44,803 bases of DNA from DATARH01 sp050246595 (GTDB taxonomy: Bacteria; Pseudomonadota; Alphaproteobacteria; ATCC43930; CGMCC-115725): assembly GCA_050246595.1 (NCBI GenBank), contig JBFWVT010000040.1, positions 1-44,803 on the forward strand. The letters run 5' to 3'. The translations under genes and the position numbers were made by a program. Below, in pieces: positions 7,500 through 15,453 of the stretch. The notes beneath the pieces were generated by a model that had not been told where the DNA came from, ran no database searches, and saw only the letters and a list, made by a program, of their open reading frames with translations. Numbering within the stretch: position 1 is the stretch's first letter; each line of letters starts with the position of its first letter.

Positions 7500-8294
7500 C
7501 TAGGCGCAGGCTGCCACGGCGCGCCGCGCCATCACATTGACCAGATGCGCGCGGTATTCGGCGCTGGCGTGGATGTCCGAGTTCAAATCGTCCGCCGGGA
7601 TCTGGATATTCTTGATCGCATCGGCGGTGAAATTGGCGGTGAGGGCCGTCTCCATCTCCGGAACCCTGAAGACGCAGGGACCGGCGCCGGTGACCGCGAG
7701 CCGCACCCCGGAAGGCGTCTTCGCGACAAACACGCCAACGATCGCGTAGCGCGAGGCCGGGTTGCGGAATTTCTGGTAATTGGCCTGTGTCACTTTCGGA
7801 AAGCGCACCGCGGTCACAATTTCGCCGGGATCGAGCGCGGTCTCGAACAGACCGGTGAAGAAATCGTCGGCCGCGATCTCCCGCTGGTTGGTGCGCACCG
7901 TCGCGTTCAGCGCGACCACGGCGGCGGGATAGTCGGCGGCCGGGTCGTTGTTTGCGATCGAGCCGCCGATCGTGCCGCGGTTGCGCACCGCCGGGTCGCC
8001 GATCATCCCGGCCATCGCCGCCAGCGCCGGGATCGCGCGCTTGACGACATCCGAGCGGTGCACATCGCCGTGCCGGGTCATCGCGCCGATCACGACCGCG
8101 TCGCCCTCCTCGCTGATGCCCTTCAGTTCCGGCAATCCGGCGAGGTCGATCAGCTGGGTAGGCTTGGCAAGACGCAGCTTGAGGGTCGGCAGCAGGGTCA
8201 TGCCGCCGGCGACCAGCCTTGCGTCCTCGTCGCTGCCGAGACGGCTCGCGGCGTCGTCGAGGCTCGTCGCGCTGCTGTATTCGAATTCGTACAT
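7500..8294 (-). CDS. coxM: CoxM-type FAD-binding subunit of a molybdenum hydroxylase
   Basis: The 264-residue protein has the FAD-binding signatures of the xanthine dehydrogenase/CO dehydrogenase medium subunit: VAGGMTLLPTLKLRLAKP near 28-45 and the pyrophosphate-binding segment GTIGGSIANNDPAADYPA near 107-124. It passes electrons from the Fe-S subunit to the quinone or other acceptor. It belongs with coxL and coxS upstream on the same strand but is separated from coxL by two small non-cox reading frames. GGGAGAGG lies 5 bp before the ATG. Confidence 0.9.
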   Translation of the reverse strand: MYEFEYSSATSLDDAASRLGSDEDARLVAGGMTLLPTLKLRLAKPTQLIDLAGLPELKGISEEGDAVVIGAMTRHGDVHRSDVVKRAIPALAAMAGMIGDPAVRNRGTIGGSIANNDPAADYPAAVVALNATVRTNQREIAADDFFTGLFETALDPGEIVTAVRFPKVTQANYQKFRNPASRYAIVGVFVAKTPSGVRLAVTGAGPCVFRVPEMETALTANFTADAIKNIQIPADDLNSDIHASAEYRAHLVNVMARRAVAACA

Positions 8295-8351
8295 CGGGCC
8301 TCTCCCTATTGCGTGCTCAGTTGTGACGCTGCCGCAATCACGCGGTCGAAT

Positions 8352-8732
8352 TCACCAGGACGGTCCCGCGACCGCCTTGATCCGTTTCCAGAGTTCCGCA
8401 GGAATGGAATTCCGCCATATGGCCCCGAGCAGTTTTCTGAACTGTGCATCGCGCTCGGCTAGATCCTCGATGCGATCGATAAATCGGTCACCATGCGCGA
8501 CCAGCAGATCCTCGAACGGGCCGGCTGCGAGGTTGGACAGAACCGCATCCGACCCCTCTCGTCTGATAGCCTGGATTACGTCCCAGGCCGCTTCCGGCTC
8601 TTCGTCGACGAGATCGCGAAGGCGCTCGTGCGACCAGAAACTGTCCTCTCGTTCCGCAGAGTCCTCCGGGAGACGATAGAGCCGTATCCATGCCTCCGCT
8701 ATCCTGTTCATCTCATCAGCATCAGGGCGCAT
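8352..8732 (-). CDS. DUF6869-like protein, possible immunity protein
   Basis: This acidic 126-residue protein reads AEAWIRL near the start, AAWDVIQAIRR and NLAAGPFEDLLVAHGDRFID in the middle, and FRKLLGAIWRNSIPAELW near the end. I recognise this as the DUF6869 family, alpha-helical proteins often found in polymorphic toxin or self-defence neighbourhoods. Its ATG (gggaggcgtcg upstream) overlaps the last codons of the preceding reading frame, a toxin-like tail, which suggests translational coupling. It has no role in molybdenum hydroxylase function that I know, yet it lies between coxL and coxM. Confidence 0.68.
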   Translation of the reverse strand: MRPDADEMNRIAEAWIRLYRLPEDSAEREDSFWSHERLRDLVDEEPEAAWDVIQAIRREGSDAVLSNLAAGPFEDLLVAHGDRFIDRIEDLAERDAQFRKLLGAIWRNSIPAELWKRIKAVAGPSW

Positions 8733-9021
8733 CGACGCCTCCCTGCCCAGGGGACGGCGGCAGCCGGGTTGCCCATCTCCACGCCTGGGGATCGTAACCG
8801 CCGCATCCCTTCGCGTCAGCCTCGCTCAACCGCCGGCGAAGCCCCCGCTGCACATCGCGAAATTGCTGCCGGTGTCCCGCGACAGACATTGGACCGGCCG
8901 CCGGCAGGCCCAGCCTGTTGTCGATCAGATCCGCGTACCGCTTCCTCAATTCCGCAACGAGCCTGTCGATCTGTTCAATGAGTCTGGCGCAGTCGGGCTC
9001 CGAGGACGCCTGAATACGGTA
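8722..9021 (-). pseudogene. Orphan toxin-like C-terminal tail, no evident start codon
   Basis: Directly after the coxL stop, and in the same frame, an open frame of 99 codons runs to TGA at 8722. It encodes EPDCARLIEQIDRLVAELRK, a region with SVAGHRQQFRDVQRGLRRRL, and then a segment ending YDPQAWRWATRLPPSP. The pattern GHxxQFxxxQxxLRxxL...C...PxxAWxWATRPxP is one I associate with the extreme C-terminal domains of polymorphic toxins. No ATG or good GTG is present; TTG 8949 is the only standard alternative and lacks a ribosome-binding site. It is probably the stranded end of a toxin gene, kept with its presumed partner downstream. Confidence 0.45.
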
Positions 9022-11409
9022 CTACTCCGTCGCCGCCCGCGTCTGCCGTTCCTGAATGAGGCACCACAGGCGGTGCGGCGTGGCCGGCATCTCGACGTGG
9101 CGGATGCCCAGCGGCGACAGCGCATCGACGATCGCGTTGGCGATCGCCGCCGGTGCGCCGATCGCCCCGGCCTCGCCGCAGCCTTTGACACCGAGCGGGT
9201 TGTGGGTGCACAGCGTCGTGTTGGTCGACAGCTTGAATTCCGGAAAGTCGCCGGCGCGCGGCATCGCATAGTCGTTGTAGGAGCCGGTCAGCAACTGCCC
9301 GGTCTCCTTGTCGTAGACGCAGCCTTCGAGCACCGCCTGCCCGATACCCTGCGCCAGCCCGCCATGCACCTGCCCGGCGACGATCATCGGGTTGATGATG
9401 CGCCCGAAATCGTCCGCCGCGGTAAAGTTGACGACCTCCAAATGCCCGGTATCGGGATCGATCTCGATTTCGGCGATATGCGCGCCCGCCGGGAAGGTGA
9501 AATTCTTCGGGTCGTAGAACGCGGTTTCGTCGAGACCCGGCTCCAGCTCGTCATGCGGGAAATTGTGCGGCACATAGGCGGTCAGCGCGATCTCGGCCAA
9601 GGTCTTTTCGCGATCGGTGCCGGCGACGCGGAATTTTCCCTCCGCGAACTCGATATCGGCCTCGGAGGCTTCGAGCAGATGCGCGGCGATCTTGCGCCCC
9701 TTGGCGACGACCTTGTCCATCGCCTTGATGATCGCGGTGCCGCCGACCGCCAGCGAGCGCGAGCCGTAGGTGCCCATGCCGTAGGGAATTTTGGCGCTGT
9801 CGCCGTGAACGATCTCGACCTGGTCGATCGCCACGCCGAGATGGTCGGCGACGAGCTGCGCGAAGGTCGTCTCGTGCCCCTGGCCGTGCGCGTGCGACCC
9901 GGTCAGCACCGTGACGCTGCCGGTCGGATGCACCCGCACCGCGGCCGACTCGAACAGTCCGGCACGCGCGCCCAATGAGCCGACCACGGCCGAGGGCGCG
10001 ATGCCGCAAGCCTCGATATAGGTCGCGATGCCGATGCCGCGATACTTGCCGCGATTGGCGGCCTCCTGCCGGCGCGACTCAAAACCGGCGTAATCGGCCG
10101 CGTCGAGCGCCATTTGCAGGGTCGTGTGATAGTCGCCGCTGTCGTATTGCAGCGCGACCGGGGTCTGGTACGGAAAGGCGTCGGGCGGGATGAAATTGCG
10201 CCGGCGCAGTTCGGCCGGGTCGATCCCCAACTCGTCGGCGGCGACATCGATGATGCGCTCCAGCAGGAACGTCGCCTCGGGTCGTCCGGCGCCGCGATAG
10301 GCATCGACCGGCACGGTGTTCGTGAACACCGCCTTGGTCTCGACATAGATTGCCGGGGTCGTATAGGTGCCGGCGAGCAGGGTGCCATACAGATAGGTCG
10401 GGATGCAGGTCGCGAAGGTGGACAGATAGGCGCCCATATTGGCGACCGTCGAAACCTTCAGCGCGGTGAATTTTCCCCCCGCATCGAGCGCCAGTTCGAC
10501 ATGCGTGACGTGATCGCGGCCGTGCGCATCGGACATAAAGCTTTCCGAGCGCTCGGCGGTCCATTTCACCGGTTTGCGCACCTTGCCGGCGGCCCAGGTG
10601 ACGATCGCCTCCTCGGCATAGTGGTAGATTTTCGACCCGAACCCGCCGCCGACATCGGGCGCGACGACGCGCAATCGCGCCTCCGGGATGTGCAGCACGA
10701 AAGCGCCCATCAGCAGCCGGATCACATGCGGGTTCTGGCTCGTCGTATAAAGCGTGTATTCGTTGGTCGCGCGGTCGAACTCGCCGATCGCGGCGCGCGG
10801 CTCCATCGCGTTCGGCACGAGACGGTTGTTTATCAGGTCGAGCTTGACGACCCGCGCCGCCCTGGCGATCGCGGCATCGACCGCGCCCTGATCGCCGAGG
10901 TGCCAGTCGTAGCACAGATTGCCGGGGGCCTGCTCGGGCCAGACAAGCGGCGCGCCGGGTTTCAGCGCCTCGGCCGGATCGACAACCGCCGGCTCGACCG
11001 CGTAATCGACATCGATCTGCTCGGCGGCGTCGCGTGCCTGTCCCAGGCTCTCCGCGATGACGACCGCGACCGGGTCGCCGACATGGCGCACCCGATCGAC
11101 CGCGAGCACCGGATGCGGCGGCTCCTTCATCGGCGAGCCGTCCTTCGAATTGACGAGCCAGCCGCACGGCAGGCCGCCAATGCCTTCGGCGTCGAGGTCC
11201 TTGCCGGTGAAAACCGCGACAACGCCGGGGGCGGAAGAAGCGCCGCTCGTGTCGATCGAAGTGATCCGCGCATTGGCGTGCGGGCTGCGCAGGATATAGG
11301 CGTAGAGCTGCCCCGGCCGGTTGATGTCGTCGGTATAGGTTCCCTGTCCGGTCAGGAACCGGTAATCCTCGCGCCGCCGGACCGGCTGGCCGATCGATCC
11401 CTCGGGCAT
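9022..11409 (-). CDS. coxL: CoxL-type molybdopterin-binding large subunit (form II-like)
   Basis: The protein of about 795 residues is the catalytic subunit of an aerobic CO dehydrogenase/xanthine dehydrogenase-family enzyme. Visible are GQPVRRREDYRFLTGQGTY near the start, DVGGGFGSK in the middle, AYRGAGRPE at 370-378, GSHAHGQGHETTFAQ, and GVKGCGEAGAIGAP near the end. The active-site loop is AYRGAGR, the form II type, whereas proven CO oxidisers of form I carry AYRCSFR, so CO may not be the substrate. I start it at ATG 11409 (cggagtaacagct upstream), 5 bp after coxS; the open frame continues upstream only as a shadow of coxS. Confidence 0.92.
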   Translation of the reverse strand: MPEGSIGQPVRRREDYRFLTGQGTYTDDINRPGQLYAYILRSPHANARITSIDTSGASSAPGVVAVFTGKDLDAEGIGGLPCGWLVNSKDGSPMKEPPHPVLAVDRVRHVGDPVAVVIAESLGQARDAAEQIDVDYAVEPAVVDPAEALKPGAPLVWPEQAPGNLCYDWHLGDQGAVDAAIARAARVVKLDLINNRLVPNAMEPRAAIGEFDRATNEYTLYTTSQNPHVIRLLMGAFVLHIPEARLRVVAPDVGGGFGSKIYHYAEEAIVTWAAGKVRKPVKWTAERSESFMSDAHGRDHVTHVELALDAGGKFTALKVSTVANMGAYLSTFATCIPTYLYGTLLAGTYTTPAIYVETKAVFTNTVPVDAYRGAGRPEATFLLERIIDVAADELGIDPAELRRRNFIPPDAFPYQTPVALQYDSGDYHTTLQMALDAADYAGFESRRQEAANRGKYRGIGIATYIEACGIAPSAVVGSLGARAGLFESAAVRVHPTGSVTVLTGSHAHGQGHETTFAQLVADHLGVAIDQVEIVHGDSAKIPYGMGTYGSRSLAVGGTAIIKAMDKVVAKGRKIAAHLLEASEADIEFAEGKFRVAGTDREKTLAEIALTAYVPHNFPHDELEPGLDETAFYDPKNFTFPAGAHIAEIEIDPDTGHLEVVNFTAADDFGRIINPMIVAGQVHGGLAQGIGQAVLEGCVYDKETGQLLTGSYNDYAMPRAGDFPEFKLSTNTTLCTHNPLGVKGCGEAGAIGAPAAIANAIVDALSPLGIRHVEMPATPHRLWCLIQERQTRAATE

Positions 11410-11414
11410 AGCTG

Positions 11415-11924
<510 letters not shown>

Positions 11925-12042
11925 CGCAACCCTCCCTCGTTCTGCTCGCCCGGCACATGCCCCCCGGCGCTCACCCAGGGCCTGCGCGCGGCCCGAGTTT
12001 CGTGCGCCGCCCGCGCCGGGTCAAGCGCGCGATAGGAGGGGA

Positions 12043-12519
12043 TCAGGGCGGGGCGCCGGGGTCCGCCGCGGTGCCGCTCTCCGGGTTTACCGCTGCGGCG
12101 AAGCGGTCGAAGAACTGGGCGGCCAGCTTGCGCGCGGTGCCGTCAACCAGGCGCGAGCCGATCTGCGCCAGCTTGCCGCCGACCTGCGCCTGCACGCCGT
12201 AGCGCATGATCGTGTCGGCGCCATCCTCTTCGAGCGCGACCCGGGCGCTGCCCTTGGCAAAACCGGCGACGCCTCCGGTTCCCTCACCACTAATCGTGTA
12301 GCCGGCGGGCGGGTCGAGATCAGTCAGCGTGACCTTGCCGGTAAAACCAGCCGAGACCGGCCCGACCTTGGCCCTGACCTTGGCCGTGAACTCGGTATCG
12401 GAGATTTTCTCGACGCTTTCGCAGCCGGGGATGCACTGCTTCAGGGTTTCGGGGTCGTTGAGCCGCTCCCAGACGATCTGACGCGGGGCGGGGATGCGGC
12501 GCTCGCCTTGCATTTCCAT
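12043..12519 (-). CDS. coxG: CoxG-like SRPBCC protein (CO dehydrogenase accessory)
   Basis: The 158-residue protein reads RRIPAPRQIVWERLNDPETL (7-26), PGCESVEKI, and GKLAQIGSRLVDGTARKLA near the C terminus, the usual CoxG/SRPBCC layout. CoxG in the model cox operon is thought to help membrane attachment or maturation of the enzyme; its exact chemistry is not settled. Here it is the first cox gene, about 120 bp upstream of coxS on the same strand, so it is likely part of the same transcript. Confidence 0.85.
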   Translation of the reverse strand: MEMQGERRIPAPRQIVWERLNDPETLKQCIPGCESVEKISDTEFTAKVRAKVGPVSAGFTGKVTLTDLDPPAGYTISGEGTGGVAGFAKGSARVALEEDGADTIMRYGVQAQVGGKLAQIGSRLVDGTARKLAAQFFDRFAAAVNPESGTAADPGAPP

Positions 12520-12642
12520 CGGGCGGTTTCCTTTGCGGCGATTGTCGCCCGAGTGTCTTCGCGCGCCGGCCGTAATGCAACCGCGCGTTCGCCCGCCGTC
12601 TTTACTGCCTCGTGGCCGTCAGCGCGACCCACGACCGCACCG

Positions 12643-12828
12643 GGTACTGTCTCAGTTTGAATTTTGGCCTTGTCGTTCTGCGGCGCAGGCCGGACCCGCG
12701 GCGACCGTACCGAAAGGAGGGCGCTTCAGGACCGCCGGCGTCCCGCCGGCATGCCGGCCGGAGGCCGGCGGTCCCTAGGGGTTGCTCCGGGGCGGCGCAG
12801 CGGGCCAATTTCAAACTGAGACACTACC
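12643..12828. mobile_element. MITE-like element with about 26-bp terminal inverted repeats
   Basis: The left end reads ggtactgtctcagtttgaat and the right end, read in reverse, ggtagtgtctcagtttgaaa, giving near-perfect inverted ends 186 bp apart. The interior has no open frame but contains a GC-rich hairpin, gaccgccggc paired with gccggcggtc. Size, inverted ends and lack of coding fit a miniature inverted-repeat element mobilised in trans. No clear target duplication could be read. It fills the gap between coxG and ybaB. Confidence 0.6.
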
Positions 12829-12870
12829 TTATGTGCCCTATGCTTACTGAATAACCCGAACCCGACCGGC

Positions 12871-13194
12871 TCAGAACGGCAGCTTCATTCCGCCGGGGAG
12901 GGAGAGGCCGCCGGTCAGTTTCTGCATCTCGGCCTCGGTATGGGCGCTCACCTTCTGCCGCGCGTCGTTGAACGCGGCGACCAGCAGATCCTCCAGAACC
13001 TCGACCTCCTGCGGATCGACCACCGCCTTGTCGAGCTTGACCTTCTTGACCTCGCCCTTGCCGTTCAGGGTCAGCTGCACCATGCCGCCGCCGGCCATGC
13101 CGGTCATCTCGACGGCGGCGAGCTGCTCCTGCATCTCGGCCATTTTCTGCTGCATCTGCTGCGCCTGCTTCATTAGCTGGCCGATATTTTTCAT
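12871..13194 (-). CDS. ybaB: YbaB/EbfC family nucleoid-associated protein
   Basis: The 107-residue protein has the classic layout: an N-terminal helix rich in Q/M (LMKQAQQMQQKMAEMQEQL), the core LTLNGKGEVKKVKLD, and LEDLLVAAFNDARQKV, ending in a glycine/proline-rich LSLPGGMKLPF. YbaB/EbfC dimers bind DNA and are typically encoded right after dnaX. Here its ATG overlaps the dnaX stop (ATGA), so the two are translationally coupled. Confidence 0.95.
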   Translation of the reverse strand: MKNIGQLMKQAQQMQQKMAEMQEQLAAVEMTGMAGGGMVQLTLNGKGEVKKVKLDKAVVDPQEVEVLEDLLVAAFNDARQKVSAHTEAEMQKLTGGLSLPGGMKLPF

Positions 13195-15113
13195 CCGCCC
13201 TCTCCCATGTCCGCGCCGTCGCTGAACTCATCCATTTCGGCCTCGGTGTCGGTCTCCGCCGTGTCGGCGCCGGGATCGGCCGCCGCGACCCGGTCCCGCA
13301 CGGAAGCGATCGTCGCCCCCGGAAACGCCTCCAGCACCGCCCGGACCAACGGGTGGGCCGCCACCTCGTTCCGCAGCAGGTTTTCCCGTTCCGCCTGCTG
13401 CTGCGCCAGGGTCGGCGCGCCGGCTTCCTGCGAGATCGCGACGACCCAGCGTATTCCAGTCCATTCGCCGAGCAGTTGACCGAGGCGGTTTGCCAGATCG
13501 CGCGGCGCCCCCTCGGCGGGCCGGAACTCGATCCGGCCGGGTTCGAACGCGACGAGATGGACATGCGAGACCAGATGCGAACGCAGCAGCATCTCCCGCC
13601 GCCGATCGAACAGCGCGACGACATCGACAAAGCTCTGCGGCGGCGGGTCGCGTTCGCCAGCGGTGGATGGCGTGAGCTGCGGTGCCGTGTCGGATACGGC
13701 AAGCGTCGGCGCGAGACCCTCTCCCGCACTGCGGGAGAGGATGGCTTGCCCCGGGAGGGGCGAGCCGGGCGAGGGTGCGGGCGACGGTTCCGCTGACTGC
13801 CCCCTCACCGGTTCTGCTGACTGCCCCCTCACCCCAGCCCTCTCCCCCGATGGGGGAGAGGGAGTCGGGGACGCTACAGCCGGAGCCAAGGGGCCTGACG
13901 CCGTTTGCGGGAAGCTGACGCCGCTCTTTCCGGCATCGTGCGCCGCCACCGCCCGGACCAGCTCCGCCGGCACCGGCAGGTCGGCGACATAGGCGAGGCG
14001 GATCAGCACCATCGCGGCGGCCTGCACCGCCATCGGCGCCGTCTGCACCTCCTCGATGCCTTTCAGCAGCATCTGCCAGGCCCGCGCCAGCACCGGCATC
14101 GGTATCGCCTCGGCAAGCGGCCGGGCGCGTTCGCGATCGCCCTCTTCGAGCGGATCGCCCGCTCCGGCGTCGGCAGCCAGCTTCAGCCGGGTCACGAAAT
14201 GCGTCAGGTCGAGCAGGTCCTGCAACACGGTCTGCGGGTCGGCGCCGCCCTGATGGAGCGCGTCCAACTGCCCGAGCGCGCCGGCGGCGTCGCCGCGGAG
14301 CACGGTCTCGAACAGGTCCCATATCAGCCCGCGATCGGCGATGCCAAGCATGTCGCGCACCGCTTCTTCGCCAATCGCGCCGCCGGCTTCCATATCGCCG
14401 GACAGTGCAATCGCCTGATCGAGCAGCGACAGCCCGTCGCGCACGGAACCGTCGGCGGCGCGGGCGAGCAGGCCGAGCGAGGCGGGCGAGATCGCGACGC
14501 CTTCGGCCTCGGCGATCCGGCGATAATGCGCGATCAGCCGCTCGACCGGCACGCGCCGCAGCGAGAAGCGCTGACAGCGCGACAGCACGGTCAGCGGCAC
14601 CTTGCGGATCTCGGTCGTCGCGAAGATGAATTTGACGTCGGGCGGCGGTTCTTCGAGGGTCTTCAGCAGGGCGTTGAACGAATGCCCGGACAGCATGTGA
14701 ACTTCGTCGATGATATAGATTTTATAGCGCGCCGAGACCGGGCGATAACGCACGCCGTCGAGCAGCTCGCGCATCTTGTCGACCCCGGTATGCGAGGCGG
14801 CGTCCATCTCGATCACATCGACATGCCGGTCCTCGGCGATCGCGCGGCAATGAACGCATTCTGCGCAGGGCGATATCGTGGGACCCCCGGTCCCGTCCGG
14901 GCCGATGCAATTGAGGGCGCGTGCGATGATCCGGGCCGTCGTCGTCTTGCCGATCCCGCGCACGCCGGTCAGCATAAAGGCCTGCGCGATCCGCCCGGAA
15001 GCAATCGCATTCGACAGGGTGCGGACCATCGCCTCCTGCCCGATGATTTCGGCAAAGCGTTGCGGCCGGTATTTACGGGCAAGGACGCGGTAGGAGGTCC
15101 CGGGGTCGCTCAT
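13191..15113 (-). CDS. dnaX: DNA polymerase III subunit gamma/tau
   Basis: The 640-residue clamp-loader ATPase has the Walker A motif GVRGIGKTTTAR (50-61), a zinc module with CAECVHC, IIDEVHMLSGHSFNALLKTL and the sensor segment TVLSRCQRFSLRR. The C-terminal part from about residue 500 is the tau-specific region with an acidic tail. Between about residues 408 and 465 the protein contains PSPPSGERAGVRGQSAEP followed by VRGQSAEPSPAP, which is the translation of palindromic intergenic repeats (see separate entry) and is not a normal linker. It forms an ybaB-dnaX unit, with the SRP RNA gene just upstream. Confidence 0.96.
   Translation of the reverse strand: MSDPGTSYRVLARKYRPQRFAEIIGQEAMVRTLSNAIASGRIAQAFMLTGVRGIGKTTTARIIARALNCIGPDGTGGPTISPCAECVHCRAIAEDRHVDVIEMDAASHTGVDKMRELLDGVRYRPVSARYKIYIIDEVHMLSGHSFNALLKTLEEPPPDVKFIFATTEIRKVPLTVLSRCQRFSLRRVPVERLIAHYRRIAEAEGVAISPASLGLLARAADGSVRDGLSLLDQAIALSGDMEAGGAIGEEAVRDMLGIADRGLIWDLFETVLRGDAAGALGQLDALHQGGADPQTVLQDLLDLTHFVTRLKLAADAGAGDPLEEGDRERARPLAEAIPMPVLARAWQMLLKGIEEVQTAPMAVQAAAMVLIRLAYVADLPVPAELVRAVAAHDAGKSGVSFPQTASGPLAPAVASPTPSPPSGERAGVRGQSAEPVRGQSAEPSPAPSPGSPLPGQAILSRSAGEGLAPTLAVSDTAPQLTPSTAGERDPPPQSFVDVVALFDRRREMLLRSHLVSHVHLVAFEPGRIEFRPAEGAPRDLANRLGQLLGEWTGIRWVVAISQEAGAPTLAQQQAERENLLRNEVAAHPLVRAVLEAFPGATIASVRDRVAAADPGADTAETDTEAEMDEFSDGADMGEGG
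13718..13862. repeat. Palindromic repeats inside the dnaX coding sequence
   Basis: Two palindromes lie in frame within dnaX: cctctcccgcactgcgggag (from 13718) and ccctctcccccgatggggga (from 13838). Between them a unit ctgactgccccctcacc occurs twice in tandem. The second palindrome, with its flanking ccctcacccc, is the same family as the intergenic repeat at 39055-39091. All inserted bases are translated without a frameshift or stop. Confidence 0.7.
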
Positions 15114-15194
15114 CGTCTAACCGCTGGGTGTGGCGCTGGTCCGGATGGTGAATTCCGGCCGCCTTGTCTCCGGCCGGGCGGGGCCGGAAGGGGT

Positions 15195-15291
15195 GGGAGA
15201 CCGAACGACGACCCAGACCGTGCACTCGTTACGGCTGCTTCCTTCCGGACCTGACCGGGTTGGCGAGGGGCCTGCCCGCCGCCGACCTCCC
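15195..15291 (-). ncRNA. ffs: Bacterial small signal recognition particle RNA (4.5S-like)
   Basis: On the minus strand the invariant SRP core GGTCAGGTCCGGAAGGAAGC is followed by AGCCGTAACGAG, the Ffh-binding hairpin with its GGAA tetraloop. Preceding CTCGCCAACCC pairs with later GGGTCGTCG. Terminal GGGAG and CTCCC pair to close a 97-nt RNA, the usual alphaproteobacterial size. With Ffh protein it targets membrane proteins co-translationally. It lies about 80 bp upstream of dnaX on the same strand. The rest of the gap, 15292-15453, holds nothing I recognise. Confidence 0.92.
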
Positions 15292-15453
15292 GCCGCACTA
15301 TATCATTCCCCGGTCCCGATGCGACAAGCCTCGGGCCGCCGCTTATGGCCGCCGCCGATCGTGTCGGAAGGTTGCGAAACCGTTAGTTTAAGAATTTGCG
15401 CATCTGTTATCCTGCATCTTGACGGCGGACGAGGCTTGCGTTCCAGGGTATTG

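Noticed and set aside
13718..13862. CRISPR-like repeat cluster
   Set aside because: The repeats are palindromes with unequal short gaps and are part of dnaX; there are no regular spacers, and no cas genes in the window.
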